Shown: positions 1-6,842 of the stretch, in pieces
How positions within the stretch are numbered: the first letter of the stretch is position 1
Layout: every line of letters begins with the position of its first letter
Assembly: GCA_029259835.1 (NCBI GenBank)
Contig: JAJDEL010000879.1
Location: 1-16,694 of the forward strand
From: Planctomicrobium sp.
GTDB taxonomy: Bacteria; Planctomycetota; Planctomycetia; Planctomycetales; Planctomycetaceae
Direction: 5' to 3'
DNA length: 16,694 nucleotides
Program-made: the position numbers and the translations under genes
The notes under the pieces: model-generated
Seen by the model: only the letters and a program-made list of their open reading frames with translations
Told to the model about the DNA's origin: nothing
The model's database searches: none

Positions 1-1
1 T

Positions 2-2611
2 AAGCATGTTTTTGCTCCGGCATATGGTCGTGTGGGGTCACGACTGCTGGCGCCCGTTGATGCGACGTTCCTGCCGGTGATGACTGATTCGGAATGGGAT
101 GTCCTTCTCTCCGGCTCCGAGCGAACATCGCTCTGGCATCCGCAACTTGGATTGATTGGGTTTGAGCCGGACGAGGTTCTCTCGGTCGCCGATTTAATTG
201 AGTTCACACCTCCCGGTCGCGCGAACTGGTCGTCCGCGCACGAAGGTGTTGGGTTCAATTCTCGGTTACTCAGCATTCAGGCGGTTTGGCCGGAAAATCC
301 TGGTGAAATGATCAAACAGGGAGGCGGAGAAATCGGCTCCAAAGGTGGCGAACTTAAAAAGCTCAAAGGAAAAGGACGCGATGGAAAGACGAGTGATCTC
401 GCTCAGAAAGCAGGAGGGCTGGCGGGTGCGGCAGTCGGCTTGGCTCTCACTCCATTTGCAATGGCGGCGAAGATGATGGCAGGCATGGTTCCAGGCACCG
501 CGAACCAGCCGACCTGGGTGAATAAAATTGAAGACTGGTCCAACGACATTCTTCGAAAAGGAGCGAATCTATTGAATTCGCGGATGCGTGAGATGGACCG
601 GCTGATGAAAATGCTCAATGAATCTCCGGACGAAGGCTTGAAGTATGCGATCCCAATGGGACAAGGCAACGCGACTCCGGGTTCTTCTCAAGGATCGAGA
701 CTCGTTGGTCGGAACGTCAACTTCAGCTTGAGGAACATCTTCGGCGGCGGACCAGCGGACTACTGGGACATGCCGTACGATGTGCAGGCGAACTTGCACG
801 CGCGGTATCGAGAACTCGCGGAGCGGGAAGTCCATCTTGGTCGACACCGCCGGGCGGCGTACATCTATGCCGAACTCCTCGGCGATTTGAACGGAGCCGC
901 CGCCGTTCTGGTTGCAGGCAAGCATTTTCGCGAAGCGGCGGTTCTGTACAAGGAGAAACTTTATCGACCACTCGAAGCGGCTCAATGTCTGGAGAAAGGT
1001 GGTCTGTTGCACGATGCGATGGAGATCTACTCTGAGCTAGGCAGTTTCGAAAAAGTCGGCGACTTGCAGACTTTGCTTGAAGATCAAGAAGCCGCTGACA
1101 ACGCATATTGCCGGGATGTTGAAAAACATCTCGCGACGAGAGACCACCTTCATGCCGCACGAATCCTCGACGAAAAACTCGACAATCCCGACGAAGCGAT
1201 CATTGTGCTGGAGACCGGCTGGAGCGGTACTTCGCATGTCAAAGATTGCTTGCAGAAAAGCTTTGAGATTCAAGCACGTCTGGGTCAACACGACGCTGTC
1301 AAAACCCTGATTCACCGCTTCTCCGAAGAGTCGTATCAGCGCGGTCGAGCAGTCGCCATCGTCAGCGCGCTCGGAACTGCGGCGACGAGTTATCCTGATT
1401 CATCGACACAAGCGCAAGCCGCAGACGCCTCGCGAATCATTGCTTCCAAAACAGCGCAAGCCGATCCGAAATCGGCTCGGCAGTTATTAGGGCTTGTTGA
1501 GAAACTCGCCCCGGAGGATCGTTTACTCAAGAGAGATACGTCACGTTTCCTGAAACAGCATCGCCCAGCACCGGTCAGCCGAACAATCCGCCAGCGCAGT
1601 GCAAACCTGATTGTCGCCAAGATCGAGTCGATGCAGAAACTCGATTGGCCCGACACCACTTGGCGGTCTTTCGCTCAATCGAATCAACACATTTACGCAG
1701 TCGGAGATATTCACAATGGTGAGCTTGCACTGGGACTGGGGAGTTATTCAGACGATGGACTTATCTACTTGAGTGCGAGTCTTTGGGGTAGAGAGATCTC
1801 ACCTCGTCACAATGTCTATGGGATTACGAGAGCTGAACAGTCTGCGCTCGGGCTGAGCCATCAAGATGATCGATCTTTCATTGCAATCGACGAGCAAGCA
1901 TCATCTGTTTCCCTCTGGAGTATGTGCTTCGAACTCGGTTTGATAGATGTCATCCCGCCGAATCGTATCGACGCAATCAATATCGGCACGCCAGCATTTC
2001 TAGCTGATGAAACGGTCAACATCGCCAGCAATGCTGAAATGCTCTGGGCGGTCGAATGGCCGACCTTGGCACTCAAAGGATTCAACCACGACGGTTTGCC
2101 GGTGATCAATCAGCAACTCGAACCACCACCTGGCTGGGAATTCGACTCCGCGGTTGGCATCCCAATGCTGGCGCAGTCGAATGCTGTTTATGTGGCCTTG
2201 GGGTCGACATTCCTGCAAATCACCAAAAGTGGTCGAGTACTCGAAACCGAATTCGAGCACGTGATTCAGCGTTTGGTTGGGAGTGTTTCTCATACGCTTT
2301 CACGGATCGCAGTCTTCTTCGAAGAAGGAGGCGCCGTTTGCTGGCCCCGATTGGTTCATGAACAGCACTTTGAGAAATTGCCCCAAGGGCTGTACCAACC
2401 AGACGGACTCTTTCTACGGAACGGAAATTTCATCACACATGCCAATGGAGACTGGCATCTTTACTCAACGGAATCTCGCAAGTTGAATTCTCTCGGCTTC
2501 ATCAGCGGCATTGCTCACAAACCAACAGCAATCCTTCGGCACCCTAATGCGAACAAAATCGTGGTCTGCACCGAAGGTGGCGAGGTCGCGGTCTATTCAC
2601 TTTCGAAATGA
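2..2611 (+). CDS. bpX6 protein of a MoxR-vWA-beta-propeller ternary system (5' end outside window)
   Basis: The reading frame is open to the left edge. The first possible start inside the window is a GTG at 32, but the frame reads through it from base 2 and no ribosome binding site precedes it, so the true start is probably upstream. Numbering from the GTG: residues 1-75 resemble the end of the bpX6 domain; about 95-165 are Gly/Lys-rich then hydrophobic; around 203 there is a YAIPMG signature typical of bpX6 proteins. About 255-440 are TPR-like helical repeats (AAYIYAELLGD, EAAVLYKEK, DAMEIYSELG). About 530-859 are strand-rich and should form the C-terminal beta-propeller. Family knowledge: bpX proteins are encoded with a MoxR AAA+ ATPase and a vWA protein in NTP-dependent systems proposed to act in biological conflict or protein remodelling. 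Neither partner is in the window; they would be expected upstream. Family call fairly sure; cellular role unknown. Confidence 0.8.
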   Translation, partial: KHVFAPAYGRVGSRLLAPVDATFLPVMTDSEWDVLLSGSERTSLWHPQLGLIGFEPDEVLSVADLIEFTPPGRANWSSAHEGVGFNSRLLSIQAVWPENPGEMIKQGGGEIGSKGGELKKLKGKGRDGKTSDLAQKAGGLAGAAVGLALTPFAMAAKMMAGMVPGTANQPTWVNKIEDWSNDILRKGANLLNSRMREMDRLMKMLNESPDEGLKYAIPMGQGNATPGSSQGSRLVGRNVNFSLRNIFGGGPADYWDMPYDVQANLHARYRELAEREVHLGRHRRAAYIYAELLGDLNGAAAVLVAGKHFREAAVLYKEKLYRPLEAAQCLEKGGLLHDAMEIYSELGSFEKVGDLQTLLEDQEAADNAYCRDVEKHLATRDHLHAARILDEKLDNPDEAIIVLETGWSGTSHVKDCLQKSFEIQARLGQHDAVKTLIHRFSEESYQRGRAVAIVSALGTAATSYPDSSTQAQAADASRIIASKTAQADPKSARQLLGLVEKLAPEDRLLKRDTSRFLKQHRPAPVSRTIRQRSANLIVAKIESMQKLDWPDTTWRSFAQSNQHIYAVGDIHNGELALGLGSYSDDGLIYLSASLWGREISPRHNVYGITRAEQSALGLSHQDDRSFIAIDEQASSVSLWSMCFELGLIDVIPPNRIDAINIGTPAFLADETVNIASNAEMLWAVEWPTLALKGFNHDGLPVINQQLEPPPGWEFDSAVGIPMLAQSNAVYVALGSTFLQITKSGRVLETEFEHVIQRLVGSVSHTLSRIAVFFEEGGAVCWPRLVHEQHFEKLPQGLYQPDGLFLRNGNFITHANGDWHLYSTESRKLNSLGFISGIAHKPTAILRHPNANKIVVCTEGGEVAVYSLSK

Positions 2612-2733
2612 TGTAGGGCCGGTTCGCTCCTCTCTCTTTGAAAGTCCAAAGAACTTTGTGAATTGCCTGTAAGTATTCGCTGCCTGCCCCGTATGTGGAA
2701 TGCAAACACGCACGGTCGCGTGATTAACCCGCC

Positions 2734-2809
2734 AGAAACACCAGCATGCAGGCATGACCCAGGAGGGGCAAGAGCAACAAGGACGTTGCCCCTGCTGCCT
2801 GGTGTTTCT
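2734..2809. repeat. Long imperfect inverted repeat (76 nt) between genes
   Basis: The outer arms AGAAACACCAG (2734-2744) and CTGGTGTTTCT (2799-2809) are perfect over 11 bp. Further in, GCAG (2748-2751) can pair with CTGC (2795-2798), and AGGGGCAA (2764-2771) with TTGCCCCT (2786-2793) over 8 bp around a 14-nt loop. Bulges lie mainly on the left arm. There is no T-run after either side, so it is not a standard terminator. It sits between the bpX6 gene and the small gene at 2835. It could be a dispersed palindromic element (REP/MITE-like) or a structured leader of the small gene. Confidence 0.55.
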
Positions 2810-2834
2810 ATCTCTTCGAAATAAGGTTGCAACG

Positions 2835-3014
2835 ATGGTTCGAGAAGTTCAGATGAGTTGGGATAGTGAGAATCCCATGCCGGAAGAGTTGAGTCACAGC
2901 TCCTGGGATAACGATGACCCTGCCCTTGAAGAACCCAAACGCAAGGAACAAAAGAGACAGGATCAACGATTGAATTCAACCGAAACTCCTGAACGAGAAA
3001 GCCAGGATCGTTAA
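2835..3014 (+). CDS. Small acidic, probably disordered protein with a duplicated SWD-P-EE motif (59 aa)
   Basis: I do not recognise this family. The frame is open from an ATG at 2754, but that start lies inside the long hairpin and has no good ribosome binding site. The ATG at 2835 is preceded by AAGG eight bases upstream and is preferred. The protein is strongly charged. An 11-residue motif is present twice: SWDSENPMPEE at about residues 8-18 and SWDNDDPALEE at about 23-33. A Lys/Arg/Gln-rich tail follows. There is no membrane segment and no cysteine in the short form. Trp in an acidic repeat suggests a short linear interaction motif, which is inference. It could be non-coding, but the protein-level duplication argues for a real gene. 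Confidence 0.45.
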   Translation: MVREVQMSWDSENPMPEELSHSSWDNDDPALEEPKRKEQKRQDQRLNSTETPERESQDR

Positions 3015-3090
3015 GCATCGAGAATTGAACGAAACATCTTTTGCCGTTTTTTTCTCTTTGAATCTCATTTTATACTCAGACAGGTCACCT

Positions 3091-3264
3091 ATGAAGACAA
3101 CTGAAATTCGCAAACAGATCTCAATCTTCCTTCCGGTTTCCGACTGGCGCGTACTCCGCCACGAAGCCGCACGTCAAGAGGTTCCGATCACCGAACTATG
3201 CCGCCGCTGGATATGCCCGGAGATTGTTGTGATCAAGGCGGAGCGAAGCACACCCAGCCAATGA
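3091..3264 (+). CDS. Ribbon-helix-helix-like small DNA-binding protein (57 aa)
   Basis: The frame is open from 3025, but the ATG at 3091 is the better start: AGGT lies five bases before it, and the residues it removes are not part of the fold. The predicted order is strand (KQISIFLP), helix (SDWRVLRHEAARQ), a turn (EVPI) and a second helix (TELCRRWI). This is the CopG/Arc ribbon-helix-helix pattern, in which the strand contacts DNA as a dimer and the second helix starts with a polar residue. A roughly 15-residue tail follows. No toxin-like gene is adjacent, so an antitoxin role is not supported. It is more likely a stand-alone regulator or a member of a small planctomycete family. Fold moderately sure; target unknown. 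Confidence 0.6.
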   Translation: MKTTEIRKQISIFLPVSDWRVLRHEAARQEVPITELCRRWICPEIVVIKAERSTPSQ

Positions 3265-3280
3265 GAATATCAAAGCGTCG

Positions 3281-3310
3281 TTTCGCCGCACACTTAAAGT
3301 GTGCGGCAAA
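3281..3310. terminator. Bidirectional hairpin between convergent genes
   Basis: A perfect 11-bp inverted repeat, GCCGCACACTT (3285-3295) and AAGTGTGCGGC (3297-3307), has a one-base centre; as RNA about 10 bp close on a TAA loop. TTT (3281-3283) and AAA (3308-3310) can extend it. It lies 20 bp after the stop of the + strand small gene and 35 bp after the end of the convergent - strand activator gene. It fits a terminator shared by both, although neither side has a long T-run. Confidence 0.6.
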
Positions 3311-3342
3311 CCTGGGATTGAGCAAATTGCCCAGCTCTCAAC

Positions 3343-6300
3343 TCAGGTAATGTTGTACTTCTTGAGTTTACTGAAGAAGGTGCTACGAGGAATCCCTAAG
3401 AGTCGCGCCGCTTCGGCTTTGTTTCCGTGGCAGGTTTCCAGAGCATTTCGCAAAGCCTCTTCCTCCTGGTCTTTGGCAAGGACTGTCTTCCTGGCGACGG
3501 CAAGATGCGCGGGAGCCGATGCGGAACGAGTTTCTGATGAAGATGCTTTCGATGGCGAAGTGAACACCGGAACGGATTTAGGGTCTGTCAATTCGACTGG
3601 CAAATTTGAACTGTAGACGGTGTTCCCTTCCGCCAGGACAACTGCGCGTTCGATGGCGTTTTGCAATTCACGGATGTTTCCAGGCCAATGATGTTTTTTG
3701 AGGATTGCCAAAGCGTCATCGTCAATCCGCAAGACCTGCTTGCCGGATTTCTCTGACGCGACGCGGAGGAAATGAACGGCCAGTTCGTAGAGATCCTCTT
3801 GCCGTTCCCGTAGTGGGGGGAGCGTCATGGATATCACATTGAGGCGGTAGAACAAATCTTCTCGGAATTTCCCTTCTGAAATGAGCTGTTCCAGGTTCCG
3901 ATGGGTCGCCGCGACGATGCGAACATCCACTTTCATGGACTTTGTACTCCCGACCGGTTCGAACGTTCGTTCCTGAAGGACACGTAAAAGTTTCACCTGA
4001 ATATCGAGCGAGATATCTCCGATTTCATCGAGAAACAGAGTCCCTCCGTTGGCACGCTGGAATCGACCGATTTTGTCTTCCCTCGCATCGGTAAAAGCTC
4101 CCTTAACGTGGCCGAAGAGTTCGCTTTCCAGAAGAGTTGGCGACAACGCAGCACAATGGACCGAGACAAGCGGCTTTTTCCGTCGAGGACTATTGTCGTG
4201 AACAGCTTTTGCGAGAAGCTCTTTCCCGGTTCCACTTTCACCACGAATCAACACAGACGAATTACTGGAGGCCACTTTACGGACTGTTTCAAGGAGTTCC
4301 TGGATGACCTCACTCCGGCCCAGAATCCCTGACCGGTCAAAGGGTTCTTTTTCACCTTGAGGCTCAGGAGTTTTAGAGAGGGCTGCAAGCTCTTGCTGAA
4401 AGGCTCCGAGTTGTCTTTCCTGATCATTGATCTTTTCAATTTTTAATTGCAAATCCTGATTGAGCCGCGAAACATCTTGCTGCACGTTGGCACAATGCAA
4501 AGCGACTGCGGTGATTCGAGCCATTGCAATCACATAAGCAACATCTTCTGCAGAAAAGCTAGCATGATTGGGCTTTGCACCGAGGACGAGAATTCCTCCA
4601 AGTTGATCCTGAATCTCTAACCCGTGAATCACTTCCGCATTCAGTTGCCTGATGAGTTTCTGCGATGGACTCCCCCGTTCTGAGACGCGCTGTAAAATTC
4701 GGTGTTGCGTCAAGTCCGCATCCGCGTCTGCTTCAACATGAATCTGTAACGGAAAATCGCCTTGCCCAGAGGCCATGACCATACGAAACTCAGGGAGATC
4801 CTTTCTACGAAGATAAAGCGCTGCTTCATCAACATGGAGAACTTCCCGACAGGAGTCGAGCAGGCTGGCGGAGACGGCTTCAGGTTCCAGCACGTCAGAG
4901 ACAACGCGGTTCATGCGAGTCAGTGCTTTATCAAGTTGGTATTTTTCGCTAAAGAAATTACGGTCGAGAACTCGTTGGATGTTGTCGCGGAACCAACTGA
5001 GAACCAAAATCGAAGTCATCAACACCAACGCAAGCGGAACTGTTTGTTGGAAAATCGCTAAATCTTGATGCAAGGCGTTCACCGCTCCGACAGCAATCAA
5101 GGCACTGAAAACGAGAGCCAAAGCAATGCTGCTCCCGTAATACCAAACACCACGGCTGACAACCTGATCGATTAACATCAGCTTGTACCGTGCAATCCCG
5201 ATTCCGTATGCCAGCATGAATGCCAGGCTGGCAATAAACATAGGAAGCCGGGCAGCACCTAACGCAAAGCTGACGTGATCAAATACTGCCAGATAAAAAG
5301 TGTACCCAATGGGCATGATTGCAAAGAGAGCCGCCCAGAGAATCCATTTCACCTGACTCCGCTCCAGAGGATTCCTCGCTCTGGTGTAACTGCGAAGTAG
5401 ACGATGGATGCAGAGGACGAAGTATGCAATCGAAAAGCAGAGGACGGCGAAAATCGTATTGTGAAGGAGCGGCATTATCCCCGCTGTGGTGAGGCTGGAC
5501 ATCCTTTCGAGAGTTTCAGAAAAAGGTCCGAATCCTCGATCAACAGTCAATCCCCAAGTCAGCAAAATGCAAGCAGCCAGTGTAACGGCACCCAAGACTG
5601 GAATCGCATAAATCGCAATGATCGTCATCCCGCGCGAGCGAGAATACGTCTCTGACGGAAATGGGTACACCATCAAAAAATGCATCAAAACCGCCGGAAG
5701 CAAAGCGCCTGAGACAGCAAAGATTGTAATCAAGGACGGACTCGCAGCGATGACCCACCAATGACTACCACCTACAAAGGCCATCAAGGTGACTGCGGAC
5801 AAGGCGAAAAATGTTCGTACCGGTTGGTCGAATGGACGGTTCCAGTAAGCGACACCTCCAATGACAACGATAAAGAATTGCAGGATGTACCAGACCAGAG
5901 TGATCGAGACGCCAAATGCTGGTTGAGGTATCAGCGGGACAAAACTGACGAGGGCTTCAGTCTCACCAGGTCGAATAAAATACAGACGGACGTAACGAGA
6001 ATGGTCAGGGTACTCAACAGCTGACAGGTTCCCTAAATTTCGATCCTCTGTCGGATCAACCCTAAATTCCAGGATCCCTTCTGAGCCAATTTCAAGATTA
6101 CGGAACTCACGATGTGCTCGCACCCAATCAGTAAAGGAATAAATCGGTCGACCAGCAAGTTCGATAATCCGGTCCCCAATATCTGGAGTGTTTCCTTTGA
6201 TATCAACTTTTGCCAGTGCAGAGATGTCTTGCACTTCGAGACCCCGAACAGCAGAACCGGATTGCGAGTCACTTTCGATCAGGCAGCCGATTGGAACAAC

Positions 6301-6399
6301 AGGCTGAGTTGGCACAAACCACAAAACGACCAATCCATAAAACGCTGAGGTCAGCGCCAGCGCCGAAATGAGCCAGATTTTTTGGATTTTGAAGTTCAC
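3343..6399 (-). CDS. Membrane-embedded sigma-54-dependent transcriptional activator (PDZ - 10 TM - GAF - AAA+ - Fis)
   Basis: This 1018-residue bacterial enhancer-binding protein hydrolyses ATP to remodel sigma-54 RNA polymerase. In order: membrane helix 8-29; PDZ-like domain about 45-145 (GDRIIELAGRPIYS); nine more helices, about 163-185, 195-214, 222-246, 259-284, 308-331, 350-373, 384-404, 420-441 and 452-470; GAF about 500-635; coiled coil about 640-675; AAA+ about 690-930; Fis-type helix-turn-helix about 980-1016. Ten helices with the N-terminus inside put the PDZ domain outside and the ATPase inside, which is consistent. Seen in the AAA+ domain: Walker A GESGTGKE (720-727), Walker B with D791/E792, sensor I AATHRN, arginine fingers R846/R852, and sensor II WPGNIRELQ. 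The sigma-54 contact loop reads GAFTDA (767-772) instead of GAFTGA. No response-regulator receiver domain is present, so it probably senses directly. The start is GTG at 6399 with AAGAGA upstream. It is divergent from a sigma-54-driven RNA at about 6598, its likely target. Confidence 0.9.
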   Translation of the reverse strand: MNFKIQKIWLISALALTSAFYGLVVLWFVPTQPVVPIGCLIESDSQSGSAVRGLEVQDISALAKVDIKGNTPDIGDRIIELAGRPIYSFTDWVRAHREFRNLEIGSEGILEFRVDPTEDRNLGNLSAVEYPDHSRYVRLYFIRPGETEALVSFVPLIPQPAFGVSITLVWYILQFFIVVIGGVAYWNRPFDQPVRTFFALSAVTLMAFVGGSHWWVIAASPSLITIFAVSGALLPAVLMHFLMVYPFPSETYSRSRGMTIIAIYAIPVLGAVTLAACILLTWGLTVDRGFGPFSETLERMSSLTTAGIMPLLHNTIFAVLCFSIAYFVLCIHRLLRSYTRARNPLERSQVKWILWAALFAIMPIGYTFYLAVFDHVSFALGAARLPMFIASLAFMLAYGIGIARYKLMLIDQVVSRGVWYYGSSIALALVFSALIAVGAVNALHQDLAIFQQTVPLALVLMTSILVLSWFRDNIQRVLDRNFFSEKYQLDKALTRMNRVVSDVLEPEAVSASLLDSCREVLHVDEAALYLRRKDLPEFRMVMASGQGDFPLQIHVEADADADLTQHRILQRVSERGSPSQKLIRQLNAEVIHGLEIQDQLGGILVLGAKPNHASFSAEDVAYVIAMARITAVALHCANVQQDVSRLNQDLQLKIEKINDQERQLGAFQQELAALSKTPEPQGEKEPFDRSGILGRSEVIQELLETVRKVASSNSSVLIRGESGTGKELLAKAVHDNSPRRKKPLVSVHCAALSPTLLESELFGHVKGAFTDAREDKIGRFQRANGGTLFLDEIGDISLDIQVKLLRVLQERTFEPVGSTKSMKVDVRIVAATHRNLEQLISEGKFREDLFYRLNVISMTLPPLRERQEDLYELAVHFLRVASEKSGKQVLRIDDDALAILKKHHWPGNIRELQNAIERAVVLAEGNTVYSSNLPVELTDPKSVPVFTSPSKASSSETRSASAPAHLAVARKTVLAKDQEEEALRNALETCHGNKAEAARLLGIPRSTFFSKLKKYNIT

Positions 6400-6431
6400 A
6401 TTATCTCTTAAAAGTTGAGCGCCACAAGCGT

Positions 6432-6443
6432 TTCGGCGCCGAA
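6432..6443. promoter_or_regulatory. Perfect 12-bp palindrome, candidate activator-binding site
   Basis: TTCGGCGCCGAA is self-complementary over 12 bp. It lies about 33 bp upstream of the activator start codon (6399) and about 155-165 bp upstream of the predicted start of the sigma-54-driven RNA on the other strand, a usual distance for an enhancer site. The GCGCC core recurs at 6419-6423, 6448-6452 and 6558-6562. A second weaker inverted repeat, CAACAA (6488-6493) with TTGTTG (6511-6516), is centred about 96 bp upstream of that start. Binding by the neighbouring Fis-type domain is inference. Confidence 0.4.
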
Positions 6444-6570
6444 GTCAGCGCCGACCAAGATTATCCTAACACATTATTTTGTAAAAGCAACAATTCTGAT
6501 ATGAGGCAAGTTGTTGGTACTCCTAGGGCTAGAGCGAAAACCTCAATTAACCGCTCGGCGCCTTACACTT

Positions 6571-6588
6571 TTGGCACACTCATTGCAT
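6571..6588 (+). promoter_or_regulatory. Sigma-54 (-24/-12) promoter
   Basis: TTGGCACACTCATTGCAT matches the sigma-54 consensus TTGGCAC-N5-TTGCA at every conserved position. GG at 6573-6574 and GC at 6585-6586 have the obligatory spacing, predicting a start near 6598 on the + strand. It lies outside any convincing gene, about 170 bp from a divergent sigma-54 activator gene, and immediately before a foldable RNA with a terminator. I found no other full match between genes in the window. Confidence 0.8.
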
Positions 6589-6597
6589 ATCAAAGAA

Positions 6598-6731
6598 TCG
6601 ACCCCAACCATGCCCTTGGATTTATTCAGGCGAGTTGTTGTACGTTTTGTTTGCAGCCAAACCCACTCTGCTAACAGCCTCTCTTCTCCACGAGCGGCGT
6701 GCAACCACCCACCTGGTCCAAGGGCTTTTTT
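6598..6731 (+). ncRNA. Sigma-54-driven structured small RNA, candidate new family
   Basis: Start predicted from the -24/-12 promoter; end set by six T at 6726-6731. The RNA folds as one long arm. A perfect 9-bp closing stem GCCCTTGGA/TCCAAGGGC pairs 6612-6620 with 6717-6725. A UUUAU bulge follows on the 5' side, then UCAGG/CCUGG (6626-6630 with 6712-6716), then an interrupted helix, then GTTGTACG/CGTGCAAC (6637-6644 with 6698-6705, one G-U pair). The apical part holds a small hairpin GTTTG-CAGC-CAAAC (6649-6662) and a pyrimidine-rich single-stranded tract at 6678-6689. The closing stem plus T-run can serve as the intrinsic terminator. I could not match it to 6S, SRP, tmRNA or RNase P RNA. Open frames across it are not protein-like. 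Length is about 134 nt. Its role is unknown; trans-acting regulation of mRNAs is inferred. Confidence 0.65.
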
Positions 6732-6779
6732 ATGCGCTTTACAACTGGCAAGGATTGCTAACAGCTCTAAGAAATTTTC

Positions 6780-6798
6780 CGTACGCCTCAAGCGTACG
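6780..6798 (-). terminator. Hairpin downstream of the DUF1080 gene, possible terminator
   Basis: CGTACGC (6780-6786) and GCGTACG (6792-6798) form a perfect 7-bp stem around a 5-nt loop, 44 bp after the end of the DUF1080 gene on the - strand. What follows on that strand is GGAAAATTTC, only a weak T-run. It also separates this gene from the convergent small RNA. Confidence 0.35.
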
Positions 6799-6842
6799 AG
6801 GGACGCTGCACCACACACGACTTTCCGAGAGCAGCTACACGA

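Noticed and set aside
32..34. GTG as the true start of the bpX6 gene
   Set aside because: The frame is open upstream to the window edge and the family has more N-terminal sequence; no ribosome binding site.
2068..2085. TTGGCAC on the + strand
   Set aside because: No TTGC at the required position; inside the bpX6 gene.
2635..2652. TCTTTG/CAAAGA hairpin after the bpX6 gene
   Set aside because: AT-rich 6-bp stem without a T-run; too weak to call a terminator.
3091..3264. Antitoxin of a toxin-antitoxin pair
   Set aside because: The ribbon-helix-helix-like gene has no adjacent toxin-like gene; the upstream small protein does not resemble any toxin.
6746..6758. Second TGGCA...TTGC element after the RNA
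   Set aside because: GG-to-GC spacing is 10 bp instead of 12, which sigma-54 does not tolerate.
6543..6818. Open frame of 91 codons on the - strand in the gap
   Set aside because: It runs antisense through the sigma-54 promoter and structured RNA, has no ribosome binding site and no recognisable domain; composition is not protein-like.
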